Shown: positions 15,624 through 24,864, numbered from the stretch's first letter. The stretch is 41,975 nucleotides of DNA from Actinomadura geliboluensis (GCF_005889745.1 NZ_VCKZ01000021.1:1-41975), one strand, 5' to 3'. A program made the numbers and translations. Notes: a model not told the origin generated them from the sequence alone.

Positions 15624-16427
15624 ATGGCCCTGAGCCTCACGAAGGCCCCGGACCTGGCACGCAGACGCGTCGGGCGAGCGCTCGACGAGACGGGACTGCT
15701 GTGCGTGACCCTCCTCGAAGGGCTGCGCCGCTCCTGGGACCTGCGCCAGTGGTGGGGCGAGTTCATCGAGCAGTGCTGGTTCCTGGCACGCGTCACGAGC
15801 GTGCCGGTCATGCTCATCGCCGTGCCGCTCGGCGCCACCATCTCGCTCCAGGTCGGCGACATCGCCCGCCAGCTCGGCGCGCAGTCGGGCACCGGAGCGC
15901 TGCTCACCGCCGCGATGATCCAGCAGGTGGCGCCGCTGGCCGCGGCGCTGCTGGTCTCCGGCGTGGGCGGCTCGGCGATCACCGCCGACATGGGCGCCCG
16001 CAACATCCGCGACGAACTCGCGGCGATGGAGGTCATGGGCATCAACCCGATCCACCGCCTGGTCACCCCCAGGCTGTGGGCGGCGAGCATGGTGTCCGGG
16101 CTGCTGTGCTCGGTGGTGATCCTGGCGGGCGTGGTCGGCGGCTACTACTTCAACGTCATCCAGCAGGGCGTCAGCCCGGGCGCGTTCTTCGACGGCTCGA
16201 CCACCCTGCTGCAGTTCTCAGACCTGGTGATCACCCTGTTCAAGGCGTGGGTGTTCGGCTTCATCGCCGCCGCCGTCGCCTGCTACATGGGCATGAACTG
16301 CGACTACGGCCCCGTCGGCGTCGGCCGCGCGGTGAACAAGGCCGTCGTCGTCACCTCGATCGTGGTGTTCGCGACGAACTACATCCTCACCATGATCTAC
16401 CAGGTCCTGTTCCCCCCGAGGTTCTGA
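15624..16427 (+). CDS. yrbEA: YrbE/MlaE-type permease, first subunit of the mce operon
   Basis: 267 residues from the ATG at 15624, preceded by GGGGGAGG. It is a multi-pass membrane permease of the MlaE family: an amphipathic N-terminal helix, then segments around VPVMLIAVPLGATISLQVGD, MIQQVAPLAAALLVSGVGGS and the conserved cytoplasmic loop ITADMGARNIRDELAAMEVM with GINPIHRLVTPR. YrbEA and YrbEB form the inner-membrane permease of Mce transporters, which move lipids or sterols through a tunnel built by the Mce proteins. The stop overlaps the next start (TGATG), so the two permease subunits are translationally coupled. Confidence 0.97.
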   Translation: MALSLTKAPDLARRRVGRALDETGLLCVTLLEGLRRSWDLRQWWGEFIEQCWFLARVTSVPVMLIAVPLGATISLQVGDIARQLGAQSGTGALLTAAMIQQVAPLAAALLVSGVGGSAITADMGARNIRDELAAMEVMGINPIHRLVTPRLWAASMVSGLLCSVVILAGVVGGYYFNVIQQGVSPGAFFDGSTTLLQFSDLVITLFKAWVFGFIAAAVACYMGMNCDYGPVGVGRAVNKAVVVTSIVVFATNYILTMIYQVLFPPRF

Positions 16428-17281
16428 TGGTCGCCATATCCCCCGTCCGCAAGCTGGGCCGCGCCGTCCGCGGCCGGACCGCGGGCCTCGCCGCGTCCGC
16501 CGACCTCCCGGTCTTCCTCGGCCGGGTCCTCTACCACCTGTTCGTCGACATCATCATCAAGCGCAAGTACGGCAAGACGCTCGCCAAACAGGTCAGCGAC
16601 ATCACCGTCGGCGTCGGCGCGCTCGTCATCGGCGGCGGCATGATCTTCGTGATCGCCACGATGTCGCTCGCCACCGGCGCGATGGTCGGCCTCCAGGGCT
16701 ACCCCGGCCTGGAGCGCATCGGCGCCGAGGCGTTCACCGGACTGGTCGCGAGCTACTCCAACGTCCGCGAGGTCACCCCGATCATCGCGGGCGTCGCGCT
16801 GGTCGCGCAGGTCGGCACCGGGTTCACCGCCGAGATCGGCGCGATGCGGATCTCCGAGGAGATCGACGCGCTGGAGGTCATGGGCATCAACTCGCTGGCC
16901 TACCTGGTCTGCACCCGGGTCGCCGCCGGCGTCATCGCCCTCGTGCCGCTGTACCTGGTCTCGCTGTTCATGGCGTTCTTCGCCACCCGGTTCATCACGA
17001 TCCAGTACTTCGGGCTCTCACCCGGCATCTACGACTACTACTTCCACCTCTACCTCCCCCCGATCGACGTCTTCTACAGCGTCATCAAGGTGGCGGTGTT
17101 CGCGTTCATCATCATGTTCATCCACTGCTACCGCGGCTACTACGCGGCGGGCGGGCCGGTCGGCGTCGGCGTCGCCGCGGGCCGCGCGATCCGGGAGTCG
17201 ACCATCCTGATGATCCTCATGAACCTGGTCCTGTCGTACATCTTCTGGGGCCACGGCAGCACAGTGAAGTTGACCGGATGA
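16427..17281 (+). CDS. yrbEB: YrbE/MlaE-type permease, second subunit
   Basis: 284 residues, beginning at the ATG that overlaps the yrbEA stop by one base. It has the same fold as YrbEA with FLGRVLYHLFVDIIIKRKYG at the N-terminus, GALVIGGGMIFVIATMSLAT, and the loop TAEIGAMRISEEIDALEVMG followed by INSLAYLVCTRV. Together with YrbEA it should form the heterodimeric permease energised by an MlaF/MceG-type ATPase, which is not encoded in this window and in Actinobacteria is usually elsewhere. Its end overlaps the mceA start by four bases (ATGA). Confidence 0.97.
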   Translation: MVAISPVRKLGRAVRGRTAGLAASADLPVFLGRVLYHLFVDIIIKRKYGKTLAKQVSDITVGVGALVIGGGMIFVIATMSLATGAMVGLQGYPGLERIGAEAFTGLVASYSNVREVTPIIAGVALVAQVGTGFTAEIGAMRISEEIDALEVMGINSLAYLVCTRVAAGVIALVPLYLVSLFMAFFATRFITIQYFGLSPGIYDYYFHLYLPPIDVFYSVIKVAVFAFIIMFIHCYRGYYAAGGPVGVGVAAGRAIRESTILMILMNLVLSYIFWGHGSTVKLTG

Positions 17282-18354
17282 GCGAAGAGAGCATCTCCCA
17301 GCGCTCCCGGACGATGTTCGGGCTGGTCGGCGCGGGCGTCATCGCGGCCGCCGCCGCGTTCGTCGCGATCGGCTCCACCCCGGACCACTCGGGCTCCACG
17401 TACTACAACGCCACGTTCGGACGGGCGGGGCAGGGCCTCGACCCGGGCAAGTCCGAGGTGAAGGTCCGCGGCATCGCGGTCGGCGCCGTCGACAGCCTCG
17501 ACCTGGACGACCAGGGCCGCGTCAAGGTGCGGCTCCGGCTCGACAAGGGCGTCCGCATCGCCGACACGACCGTCGCGACGGTCGAGCCCGTCTCGGTGTT
17601 CGGCCCGAAGGACCTCAACCTCGACCTCGGCAAGAACGAGCTCACCGGCCCGTACCTGAAGGACGGCGCCACGATCACCGAGACCAACGACCCGAAGGAG
17701 CTGTCCGACACCGCCTGGCTCGCCTACGACCTCACCAAGGCGATCAACCCCGACGACGTCGCCGCGCTGCTGCACACGTTCGGCGCGGGGCTGTCCGGGC
17801 AGGGGCCCGCGCTCCGCCGGACGATCGACAACGGCGCGATCGTCGTCGACGCCACCCACAAGGACCGGGCCGCGATCAACGCGCTGCTGCGCAACATCAA
17901 CGGGCTGTCGGGCACGCTCGCGTCCCGCGGCGACACGTTCACCGCGTTCACCGGCGACTTCAACAAGCTGTCGCAGACGATCAGCGCGAAGCCCGACAAG
18001 GTCTCGCAGCTGCTGGACGAGTCCAGCAAGCTCGGCGACACCCTCGGCCGCAACCTGGAGCAGCACGGCCGCAACCTCGGCAACATCGTCGACAACGGCA
18101 GCGGCATCGTCGCGGTGTTCGACAACCAGCGCCGCAACATCCCGGTGCTGCTGGACAGCCTCAACGGGTTCTTCAACCTGCTGGCGCAGATCATCCGCAT
18201 CCCCGGGCCGGAGGGCACCGTCATCGCGCAGGCGCGCGACGACCTGCCCCTCGACATCTGCCAGATCTTCATCGACGCCTGCGCGACCACGCCGCAGAAG
18301 ACCGCGTTCGAGATGAAGCTCCCGGGCCAGAGCAAGACCGGGGGGCGGCCATGA
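17278..18354 (+). CDS. mceA: Mce-family protein A
   Basis: 358 residues. One N-terminal membrane helix (FGLVGAGVIAAAAAFVAIG) anchors it. The MlaD/MCE domain follows: TYYNATFGRAGQGLDPGKSE, VKVRGIAVGAVDSLDL and VSVFGPKDLNLDLG. Behind it is a long helical region with repeated Asn/Asp/Leu patterns that in Mce complexes forms the needle or tunnel. As first of six Mce subunits it is expected to enter a heterohexamer carrying hydrophobic cargo across the periplasm-like space. It is coupled by ATGA overlap to both neighbours. Confidence 0.96.
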   Translation: MSEESISQRSRTMFGLVGAGVIAAAAAFVAIGSTPDHSGSTYYNATFGRAGQGLDPGKSEVKVRGIAVGAVDSLDLDDQGRVKVRLRLDKGVRIADTTVATVEPVSVFGPKDLNLDLGKNELTGPYLKDGATITETNDPKELSDTAWLAYDLTKAINPDDVAALLHTFGAGLSGQGPALRRTIDNGAIVVDATHKDRAAINALLRNINGLSGTLASRGDTFTAFTGDFNKLSQTISAKPDKVSQLLDESSKLGDTLGRNLEQHGRNLGNIVDNGSGIVAVFDNQRRNIPVLLDSLNGFFNLLAQIIRIPGPEGTVIAQARDDLPLDICQIFIDACATTPQKTAFEMKLPGQSKTGGRP

Positions 18355-19430
18355 GCCCGCGCATGCGTCGCAAGGCGGCGCGCGGACCCGACTACACCAC
18401 GATGCTGAAGACGCTCGTCTTCGTCCTCGTGACCGGGCTGCTCACCTTCTACATCGGCCAGCAGATCCTCGGCACCAGCTTCGCCTCCCGCTACAAGCTG
18501 ACCGCCACGTTCGACGACGTGACCGGGCTGCTGGAGGGCGACGGCGTGAAGGTCGCCGGCACTCCCGTCGGCCAGGTCAAGAGCATCGAGGTGGTGCGCG
18601 GCAAGGCCGTGGTCGAGATGGCCGTCGACAAGGACGTCCGGCTGCCGTCCGACTCCACCGCCGCGATCCGCTGGCGCAACGTGATGGGGCAGCGGGTCGT
18701 CTACCTGGAGCCGGGGTCGAGCGGCAGCATGCTGGGCGACGGCGACCGCGTCCCGCACACCCGGTCCGTGGTGGACCTCGGCGAGGTCGTCAACGCGCTC
18801 GGCCCGCTGACCCGCAACCTGGACCCGAACCAGCTCAACAAGATCCTCTTCTCGTTCTCGCAGGCGCTGGACGGCAACGAGCAGAACATCTCGATGCTGA
18901 CCGACAACCTCGACCTGCTGCTGCGGACCTTCGCGGCCCGCAAGAAGACGATCGAGGGGATGATCGACAACTACGAGACGGTGAGCGGCGCCGTCGCCAC
19001 CCGCGACAAGCAGATCGCGGCGAGCATCGACAACCTGGAGTCGCTCACCAAGGTCTTCGCCAACAACCGCAAGCTGCTCGACGACGCCATCGTCGAGATC
19101 GGCGGCGTCACCACCAACCTCAACCAGGTGCTCGGCGGCAACGACGCGCAGCTCGCCCGGATCGTCGACAACCTCGGCAAGTTCGCCACCACGTTCCGGC
19201 TGAACGTGGACCAGCTGGAGAAGATGGTGCAGCAGCTCCCGCTGACGCTGCGGCAGCTCTTCTCCACCGCGAACGGCGGCCACTACCTGCGCACCAACGC
19301 GCTCTGCCTGAACGTGATGCAGGGGCCCTGCCCGTTCCCGATGGAGCTGCCGAAGGCGCCGGGCACCGGCCAGCCGACCAAGGACGACCTCGCCAAGCTG
19401 AGGACCATGCTGCAGGGAGGTGGCGGCTGA
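18351..19430 (+). CDS. mceB: Mce-family protein B
   Basis: 359 residues. A membrane helix lies near residues 18-40 (LKTLVFVLVTGLLTFYIGQQ). The MCE domain is KLTATFDDVTGLLEGDGVKV, AGTPVGQVKSIEV and WRNVMGQRVVYLEPG. A long helical part follows, with coiled-coil-like repeats (NISMLTDNLDLLLRTFAARK, IDNLESLTKVFANNRKLLDD). The C-terminus has a CLNVMQGPCPFPMEL stretch with two cysteines that may pair. Its start overlaps the mceA stop (ATGA). Confidence 0.96.
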   Translation: MSPRMRRKAARGPDYTTMLKTLVFVLVTGLLTFYIGQQILGTSFASRYKLTATFDDVTGLLEGDGVKVAGTPVGQVKSIEVVRGKAVVEMAVDKDVRLPSDSTAAIRWRNVMGQRVVYLEPGSSGSMLGDGDRVPHTRSVVDLGEVVNALGPLTRNLDPNQLNKILFSFSQALDGNEQNISMLTDNLDLLLRTFAARKKTIEGMIDNYETVSGAVATRDKQIAASIDNLESLTKVFANNRKLLDDAIVEIGGVTTNLNQVLGGNDAQLARIVDNLGKFATTFRLNVDQLEKMVQQLPLTLRQLFSTANGGHYLRTNALCLNVMQGPCPFPMELPKAPGTGQPTKDDLAKLRTMLQGGGG

Positions 19431-20449
19431 TGGCGCTGAAGTCGCTGCGCGACGTCAACCAGAAGGTCGTCGCGATCGTCACGCTCACCGCGCTCGGCGC
19501 CGGCTGCGTGTTCGCGTTCGCGATCGGCCAGCTCCACCTGTTCGACCGCGGCTACACGATGAGCGGAGAGTTCAGCGACACGGCCGGGCTGAAGAAGGGC
19601 CAGGACGTGCGCGTCGCCGGCGTGAAGTCGGGCCGCATCACCTCCGTGGAGCCCGACTTCAAGCACGGCAAGATCATCGTGAAGTGGCACGTGAACGCCG
19701 GGATCGACCTCGGGCCGAAGACCCGCGCGGAGATCCAGACGACCACGCTGCTCGGCGGCCGCTACCTGCGGCTGTCCGGCCCGGTGTCCAAGCCGTACAT
19801 GGCGGACGTCCCCGAGTCGAGGCGGCGCATCCCGCTCGACCGCACCAGCGTCCCGTTCACCGTCCCGGACGCGCTGGAGGGCGCGCAGAACATCGTCGGC
19901 AAGCTCGACGAGAAGAGCATCGACAAGCTGCTCACCGAGGTCAACAAGATCAGGTCGCCGGGCGCGGCGAAGCTGAACCGGGTCCTCACCAACGTCCAGG
20001 ACCTGTCCCGGATGCTCAACGACTCCTACCCGCAGATCCAGAAGCTGATCGAGAGCAGCAAGACGATCACCGGCACGCTGGCCAGCAAGGACGAGCAGCT
20101 CCGCGAGATCATCAACTCCAGCCAGGTGCTGCTGCAGGCGCTCGTGCGGCGCCGCAACGAGCTGGCCGCGACGATCGGGCAGGGCAACCGGACCGTCCAG
20201 ACGCTGTCCAACGTGATCTCCAAGAACCAGAAGCAGCTCGACTCGCTGCTGGACAACCTGCACCTGCTGACCACCCGGCTCGCGCCCAACATGGACGCGC
20301 TGAACACCGACTTCTCGCTGCTCGGGCCGACGTTCCAGCAGGTCGCCAACCTCAAGGGCAACGGCCCCTGGATCGAGGGCGTCCTCACCGGCCTCGGCCC
20401 GCTGCAGCCGCCGGGCCCGATCTCCACCCGGCGCCAGGGAGGCAACTAA
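19430..20449 (+). CDS. mceC: Mce-family protein C
   Basis: 339 residues. It has an N-terminal helix (VVAIVTLTALGAGCVFAFAI), then the MCE domain: YTMSGEFSDTAGLKKGQDVR, VAGVKSGRITSVEPDF and IQTTTLLGGRYLRLSG. A helical tunnel-forming region extends to about residue 310, with ASKDEQLREIINSSQVLLQA and SKNQKQLDSLLDNLHLLTTR. The first base of its ATG is the last base of the mceB stop. GGGAGGTGG upstream serves as the ribosome site. Confidence 0.96.
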   Translation: MALKSLRDVNQKVVAIVTLTALGAGCVFAFAIGQLHLFDRGYTMSGEFSDTAGLKKGQDVRVAGVKSGRITSVEPDFKHGKIIVKWHVNAGIDLGPKTRAEIQTTTLLGGRYLRLSGPVSKPYMADVPESRRRIPLDRTSVPFTVPDALEGAQNIVGKLDEKSIDKLLTEVNKIRSPGAAKLNRVLTNVQDLSRMLNDSYPQIQKLIESSKTITGTLASKDEQLREIINSSQVLLQALVRRRNELAATIGQGNRTVQTLSNVISKNQKQLDSLLDNLHLLTTRLAPNMDALNTDFSLLGPTFQQVANLKGNGPWIEGVLTGLGPLQPPGPISTRRQGGN

Positions 20450-21475
20450 ATGGGCAGAGTGAAGGGAATCGCCATCGCCCTCGGCCTCACCCTGACGGCG
20501 TCCGTGGGCGGGTGCTCGCTGACCCCGTCGGCGAGCGGTGAGCGCACGATGGTCGTCTACGTGCCGAAGGCCCGCTCCTTCTACCCCGAGTCGAAGGTCA
20601 AGGTCATGGGCGCCGACGTCGGCCTCGTCGACAAGGTCGAGAACCAGGGCGACAAGGTCAAGGTCACGTTCCACGTCCGCCGGGACGTCCCGCTGCCGAA
20701 GGGCGTGCAGGCGTCGATCGTGCCGCTGAACCTCATCGGCGAGCGCAACCTCGTCCTGCACCCGGCATGGCGGCCGGGGCAGGCGAAGGAGACCGCCGAC
20801 GTCATCCCGATCGAGCGCACCCACGTGCCGGTCGAGGTGGACGACGCGCTCAGCTCCTTCACCAACCTGGCGAACGCGCTCGACCCGACCAAGATGCAGA
20901 CCGCGCTCGGCACCGCCGCCGACACGGTCAAGGGCAACGGCAAGGAGTTCAACGCCACCCTCGAACAGAGCGCCCGCCTCATCGAGAACGTCGCCGGGCA
21001 GGACAAGGAGCTGATCGAGGTCGCCAAGAACCTCGACCGGCTCGCCGGCGTCGTGCGGGGCCGCGAGCAGGTCCTCGGCACCATCATCCGGGACTTCGGC
21101 ACCGCCAGCCAGGTGCTCAGCTCCGAGCGCGGTGAGCTCCAGCAGCTCATCAGCGGCATCCTCGAACTGGCCAAGAACGGCGACCGGCTCATCCAGAAGT
21201 ACAAGGGCAACCTGCCCTACGACCTCGCCGTCCTCACCCGGGCCGCGCTCGTCCTCAAGGGCAACGCCAAGCAGATCGCGCAGCTGCTGAACGTGCTGCC
21301 CGGCATCGGCGACGCCCTCATCGGCGGCTACAACCCGAAGAACAAGTCGCTGCAGATCCGGTTCGCCACCGACGCGTTCCTGCGGACGTGGCTGAAGGGC
21401 CTGATGAACACCGACGACGTCGGCTGCCCGCTGCCCAAGCCGAACTCCAACTGCCCCTGGGACGGAGGCAACTGA
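20450..21475 (+). CDS. mceD: Mce-family protein D, predicted lipoprotein
   Basis: 341 residues. The N-terminus is a signal peptide with a lipobox-like LTASVGGC (cysteine at about residue 22), so the mature protein may be lipid-anchored. The MCE domain reads MVVYVPKARSFYPESKVKVM, GADVGLVDKVENQGDKVKV and VPLNLIGERNLVLHPAW. A helical region with KELIEVAKNLDRLAGVVRGR follows. It starts directly after the mceC stop. In mycobacterial mce operons the lipoprotein is usually the fifth Mce; here the fourth also carries a lipobox. Confidence 0.94.
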   Translation: MGRVKGIAIALGLTLTASVGGCSLTPSASGERTMVVYVPKARSFYPESKVKVMGADVGLVDKVENQGDKVKVTFHVRRDVPLPKGVQASIVPLNLIGERNLVLHPAWRPGQAKETADVIPIERTHVPVEVDDALSSFTNLANALDPTKMQTALGTAADTVKGNGKEFNATLEQSARLIENVAGQDKELIEVAKNLDRLAGVVRGREQVLGTIIRDFGTASQVLSSERGELQQLISGILELAKNGDRLIQKYKGNLPYDLAVLTRAALVLKGNAKQIAQLLNVLPGIGDALIGGYNPKNKSLQIRFATDAFLRTWLKGLMNTDDVGCPLPKPNSNCPWDGGN

Positions 21476-22533
21476 TGGGCAGGAAGTTCCTCCTCGTCCT
21501 CGTGGCCGCGACCCTCGCGGTCTCCGGCTGCTCGTACAAGACGGCCGGCGCGCCGAAGGGCGACCTCACCCTGACCGCCACGTTCGACGACGCCCAGGGC
21601 CTCGTCGCCGGGCACAGCGTGCAGATGTCCGACATCAAGATCGGCACCGTCACCAAGGTCGAGCTGGTCCGCTACAAGGCGCGGGCGACGCTGTCCATCG
21701 AGGACGGCATCAAGATCCCCAAGGGCACCCGCGCCGAGATCAAGGTGACCTCGCTGCTCGGCGAGAACTACGTGGAACTGCGGCTGCCGCCCGGCGGCTC
21801 CATGACCCGCGGCCCCTACCTCGCGTCCGGCGCCGCGATCACCGACACCCGCGTCCAGCCCGCGTTCGAGCAGGTCGTCGGGCAGGCCGGGCCGCTGATC
21901 CAGGCGCTCGCCGGCGACGACGTCGCCACCGTCGTCAACGCCGGCGCGACCGCGCTGGACGGCAACGGGCAGAAGCTCAACAAGACGATCGCCCAGGCGA
22001 GCGACCTGGTGAAGATGTTCGCCGCGCAGCGCGTCGAACTGGGCGAGACCGTCGACCGGTTCGCCAAGCTCGGCCGGTCGCTCGCGAACGGCAGCGACGC
22101 CCTGGCCCAGGCGCCCGGCCAGCTCGAGCGGACCACCCGGATGCTGAACGACGACAAAGAAAAGATCATCAAGACCGTCGACCGGCTCACCAAGATGGCC
22201 CGCGAGCTGAACGACAAGGTCCTGGAAGGCCGCATCCGCCGGTTCCGGCAGCTGCTGAACGACCTCGACCCCGTCCTGGAGCAGCTCGGCAACAACCGCA
22301 AGCGGCTCACCGCCGTGGTCGACGGGCTCGTGGCGTTCTCGTACAAGATCCCGCTGGCCAGCTACGACGGCCAACTGCTGCTCTACCCCATCGTCCGCGT
22401 CACCTGGCCGGACGGGCGGCCGCTCTTCCCCGGCCTCAGCGAGCCGCAGAAGAAGCAGGCGTCGCCGAAGATCCCGCCGAAGCTCGGGGACGCGCTGCCG
22501 GACCTGGAGAAGCTCCTGGAGGGACGCGGATGA
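21475..22533 (+). CDS. mceE: Mce-family lipoprotein E
   Basis: 352 residues from the ATG at 21475, with GGAGG upstream; a longer in-frame start inside mceD is rejected. It has a lipoprotein signal: FLLVLVAATLAVSGC, with Cys at about residue 19, matching LprK-like MceE proteins. The MCE domain is LTLTATFDDAQGLVAGHSVQ, MSDIKIGTVTKVEL and KVTSLLGENYVELRLP. The helical tail includes FRQLLNDLDPVLEQLGNNRK. Start and stop both overlap the neighbouring genes. Confidence 0.96.
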   Translation: MGRKFLLVLVAATLAVSGCSYKTAGAPKGDLTLTATFDDAQGLVAGHSVQMSDIKIGTVTKVELVRYKARATLSIEDGIKIPKGTRAEIKVTSLLGENYVELRLPPGGSMTRGPYLASGAAITDTRVQPAFEQVVGQAGPLIQALAGDDVATVVNAGATALDGNGQKLNKTIAQASDLVKMFAAQRVELGETVDRFAKLGRSLANGSDALAQAPGQLERTTRMLNDDKEKIIKTVDRLTKMARELNDKVLEGRIRRFRQLLNDLDPVLEQLGNNRKRLTAVVDGLVAFSYKIPLASYDGQLLLYPIVRVTWPDGRPLFPGLSEPQKKQASPKIPPKLGDALPDLEKLLEGRG

Positions 22534-23825
22534 CCCGCCGGCTGACGATCAACCTGGTGGCCTTCGGCGTCCTCGCCTTGGTCATGGTGGTGTGGGCGTT
22601 CAACAACGTCGTCCGGTTCGACTTCATCGACCGGCCGTACCACATCACGGTGGAGTTCCAGTCCTCGCCGGGCCTGCACCCGAACTTCGAGGTCGACTAC
22701 CTCGGGCTGCGGATCGGCAAGATCGACTCGGTGGACCTGGAGAAGAACAAGGTCGTCGTCCGGCTGGACATCGACCGCGGCGTCAAGATCCCGCAGGGCG
22801 TGACCGCCGCCGCGGCCCGCAAGTCCGCGGTCGGCGAGCCGGTCGTCGAGCTGACCCCCGGCCCCGGCAAGGCGGGCGCGCCGCCGATGAAGCCCGGCAC
22901 CGTCATCCCGGTGTCGCACACGACCGTGCCGCCCAAGTACGGCGACCTGTTCGGCGCGGTCATCGACTCGCTGAAGGCGATCAACCCCGACGACGCCAAG
23001 GTCCTCACCAGCGAGCTCGCCGCCGGCTGGTCCGGCCGCGAGGAGTCGCTCCGCCAGATCATCAACGGCGGCGACGACCTGACCAAGACGTTCGCGGAGA
23101 ACACCGAGCTGCTCGACGGCCTCACCAAGGACCTCGGCCGGATCACCGACGTGCTGAACCGCAACCGCGGCTCGCTCGGCGCCGGCGTCGACAACCTCGC
23201 CGCGCTGACCGCCGCGCTCAGCCAGGTCCGCGGGCAGATCGCCGAGCTGCGCGACCGCGGCCCGGGCCTGCTGGCCACGGTGAACGGGCTGCTCGACAAG
23301 ACCGAGGGCGACTTCGGCTGCACCGTCGACATGCTCGGCAACTGGGGCGTCGGGAAGTACAACCCCGGCTACCTCAAGGACCTGAACAAGACGCTCGCGT
23401 CGGCGCCCGCGCTGAAGAACGTCCTCGACAACGTGATCGGGATGGACCAGGGCAAGCCCGTCCTGAACGTCGTCTTCCAGGTCACGCTGAACGCGCCCGC
23501 GACGCTGGAGTACAAGTACCCGCTCCCGCAGCCGCCGGTGGCCAAGGTGCCGACCTGCCCCGGTGGACGCGAGCCGGCGGCCGTCAAGCAGAAGCCCTAC
23601 AAGGCCAAGAACCCGGGCGAGACGATCCCGACCCACGATCCCGCCCTCGACCAGCAGAACGTGCAGGCCAGGAAGGCCGCGAACAACGAGGACTCTTCCG
23701 GCGGGCCGCCGCTGTGGCTAATCTACGTTCCCCCGGTCATCGCCCTGCTGGTACTGATCAGGGTCATGATGGGCTCGGTGCCCGTGGTGTCCCGTCTGGG
23801 CCGGCTGCGCCGGCGCAAGGACTGA
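22530..23825 (+). CDS. mceF: Mce-family protein F with an extra C-terminal membrane helix
   Basis: 431 residues. N-terminal helix (INLVAFGVLALVMVVWAFNN), then MCE domain: HITVEFQSSPGLHPNFEVDY, LGLRIGKIDSVDLEKNKVVV, RKSAVGEPVVELTPG. A helical region follows, then a Pro/Lys-rich stretch with two cysteines (about 310 and 350). The final 40 residues contain a second hydrophobic helix, PLWLIYVPPVIALLVLIRVM, and a basic end RLGRLRRRKD. MceF proteins are normally bound only at the N-terminus, so this double anchoring is unusual. Start overlaps the mceE stop (ATGA). Confidence 0.95.
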   Translation: MTRRLTINLVAFGVLALVMVVWAFNNVVRFDFIDRPYHITVEFQSSPGLHPNFEVDYLGLRIGKIDSVDLEKNKVVVRLDIDRGVKIPQGVTAAAARKSAVGEPVVELTPGPGKAGAPPMKPGTVIPVSHTTVPPKYGDLFGAVIDSLKAINPDDAKVLTSELAAGWSGREESLRQIINGGDDLTKTFAENTELLDGLTKDLGRITDVLNRNRGSLGAGVDNLAALTAALSQVRGQIAELRDRGPGLLATVNGLLDKTEGDFGCTVDMLGNWGVGKYNPGYLKDLNKTLASAPALKNVLDNVIGMDQGKPVLNVVFQVTLNAPATLEYKYPLPQPPVAKVPTCPGGREPAAVKQKPYKAKNPGETIPTHDPALDQQNVQARKAANNEDSSGGPPLWLIYVPPVIALLVLIRVMMGSVPVVSRLGRLRRRKD

Positions 23826-23849
23826 CCCAACTTCCGAGGAGTTCCCCAA

Positions 23850-24821
23850 GTGACAGCCAAGACCGGCAAGGACCAGGCCGACGAGGTCGAGGCGGTCCCG
23901 GCCGAGGAGCGGGCGGAGGCCGCCGAGGCCGCCGAGTCCGCGGCCGCTCCGGCGCGTCCCGCCGCCAAGCGCAAGCGCCGCGTGCGGGTCATCGAGGTCA
24001 TCGACGACGAGGACCTGGACGAGGTGCTGGAGGCCCTCGACGCCGAGGACGCGCAGGCGGAGGAGGCCGAGGCGGAGGCTCCGGCCCGTCCGGCCAAGAC
24101 CAAGGCCGAGCCCGAGGCCGAGGCCGTGCCGGTGGAGAAGCCCGCCGCGAAGGCCGCGCCGAAGCCGAAGCCGCGTCCGGCCCAGCCGGCGGAGGACGCG
24201 GCGGCCGGGGCGGCGGCGCGGCCGGGGCTGTTCGGGCTGCCGCTCGTGCCGACCGTCGTGTTCGTGGTCCTCGTCGCGCTGCTGGCGAGCCTGGCGATCT
24301 GGAAGTGGACGAGCGCGAGCTCGCTGTCGTCCGAGCAGGACGAGCGGGACGCCATCGGCGACGTCGCGTCCGCCTACGGGGACGTCGCGTACAACTACAA
24401 CCCGACGAACTACCAGACGCAGACCGACAAGGCGATCAAGCTGCTGGCCGGCGACATGCTGGACGACTACAAGAAGAACACGGTGCCGACCGTGGCCAGC
24501 GCGTTCCAGGCCGACCCGCAGGTGGCGCTGACGTCCAAGACCAACCAGGTCTTCGTCGGCAGCGTCAACGGCAAGTTCGCCACCGCCGTGCTCATGATGG
24601 ACATGGCGCTGAAGACCAAGGACGGCACGATCAACCAGCCCGCGACGCTGCTGCGGCTCTCCCTCAGCAAGATCGACGGCAAGTGGAAGATCACCCAGCA
24701 GTACCCGTCCGGCATCAACGACCAGAACCGGAACCAGCAGCAGGGGCAGATCCCCGGCGTGCCCAGCGGCGGGGCGACGCAGTCGCCGAAGCCGGGCAAG
24801 ACCGAGAAGCCGAAGAACTGA
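23850..24821 (+). CDS. Mce-associated membrane protein
   Basis: 323 residues from a GTG with GAGGAG upstream, 24 bases after mceF. Residues 1-125 are a disordered Ala/Glu/Pro/Lys-rich cytoplasmic region with an acidic patch (IDDEDLDEVLEALDAEDAQA). A single helix follows (VPTVVFVVLVALLASLAIWK, about 130-150), then an extracytoplasmic domain with DVASAYGDVAYNYNPTNYQT, LAGDMLDDYKKNTVPTVASA and VFVGSVNGKFATAVLMMDMA. This is the Mas/Mce-associated protein architecture, thought to stabilise Mce complexes. It is the last gene of the operon and is followed by a strong hairpin. Confidence 0.92.
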   Translation: MTAKTGKDQADEVEAVPAEERAEAAEAAESAAAPARPAAKRKRRVRVIEVIDDEDLDEVLEALDAEDAQAEEAEAEAPARPAKTKAEPEAEAVPVEKPAAKAAPKPKPRPAQPAEDAAAGAAARPGLFGLPLVPTVVFVVLVALLASLAIWKWTSASSLSSEQDERDAIGDVASAYGDVAYNYNPTNYQTQTDKAIKLLAGDMLDDYKKNTVPTVASAFQADPQVALTSKTNQVFVGSVNGKFATAVLMMDMALKTKDGTINQPATLLRLSLSKIDGKWKITQQYPSGINDQNRNQQQGQIPGVPSGGATQSPKPGKTEKPKN

Positions 24822-24832
24822 CATCGGCCACA

Positions 24833-24864
24833 GGCGCCCCGCACGGAAGCGTGCGGGGCGCCTT
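24833..24864 (+). terminator. Intrinsic terminator of the mce operon
   Basis: AGGCGCCCCGCACG-GAAG-CGTGCGGGGCGCCT, a 14-bp perfect stem with a tetraloop, followed by TCATGTTG. It starts 11 bases after the stop of the Mce-associated gene. Confidence 0.9.
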
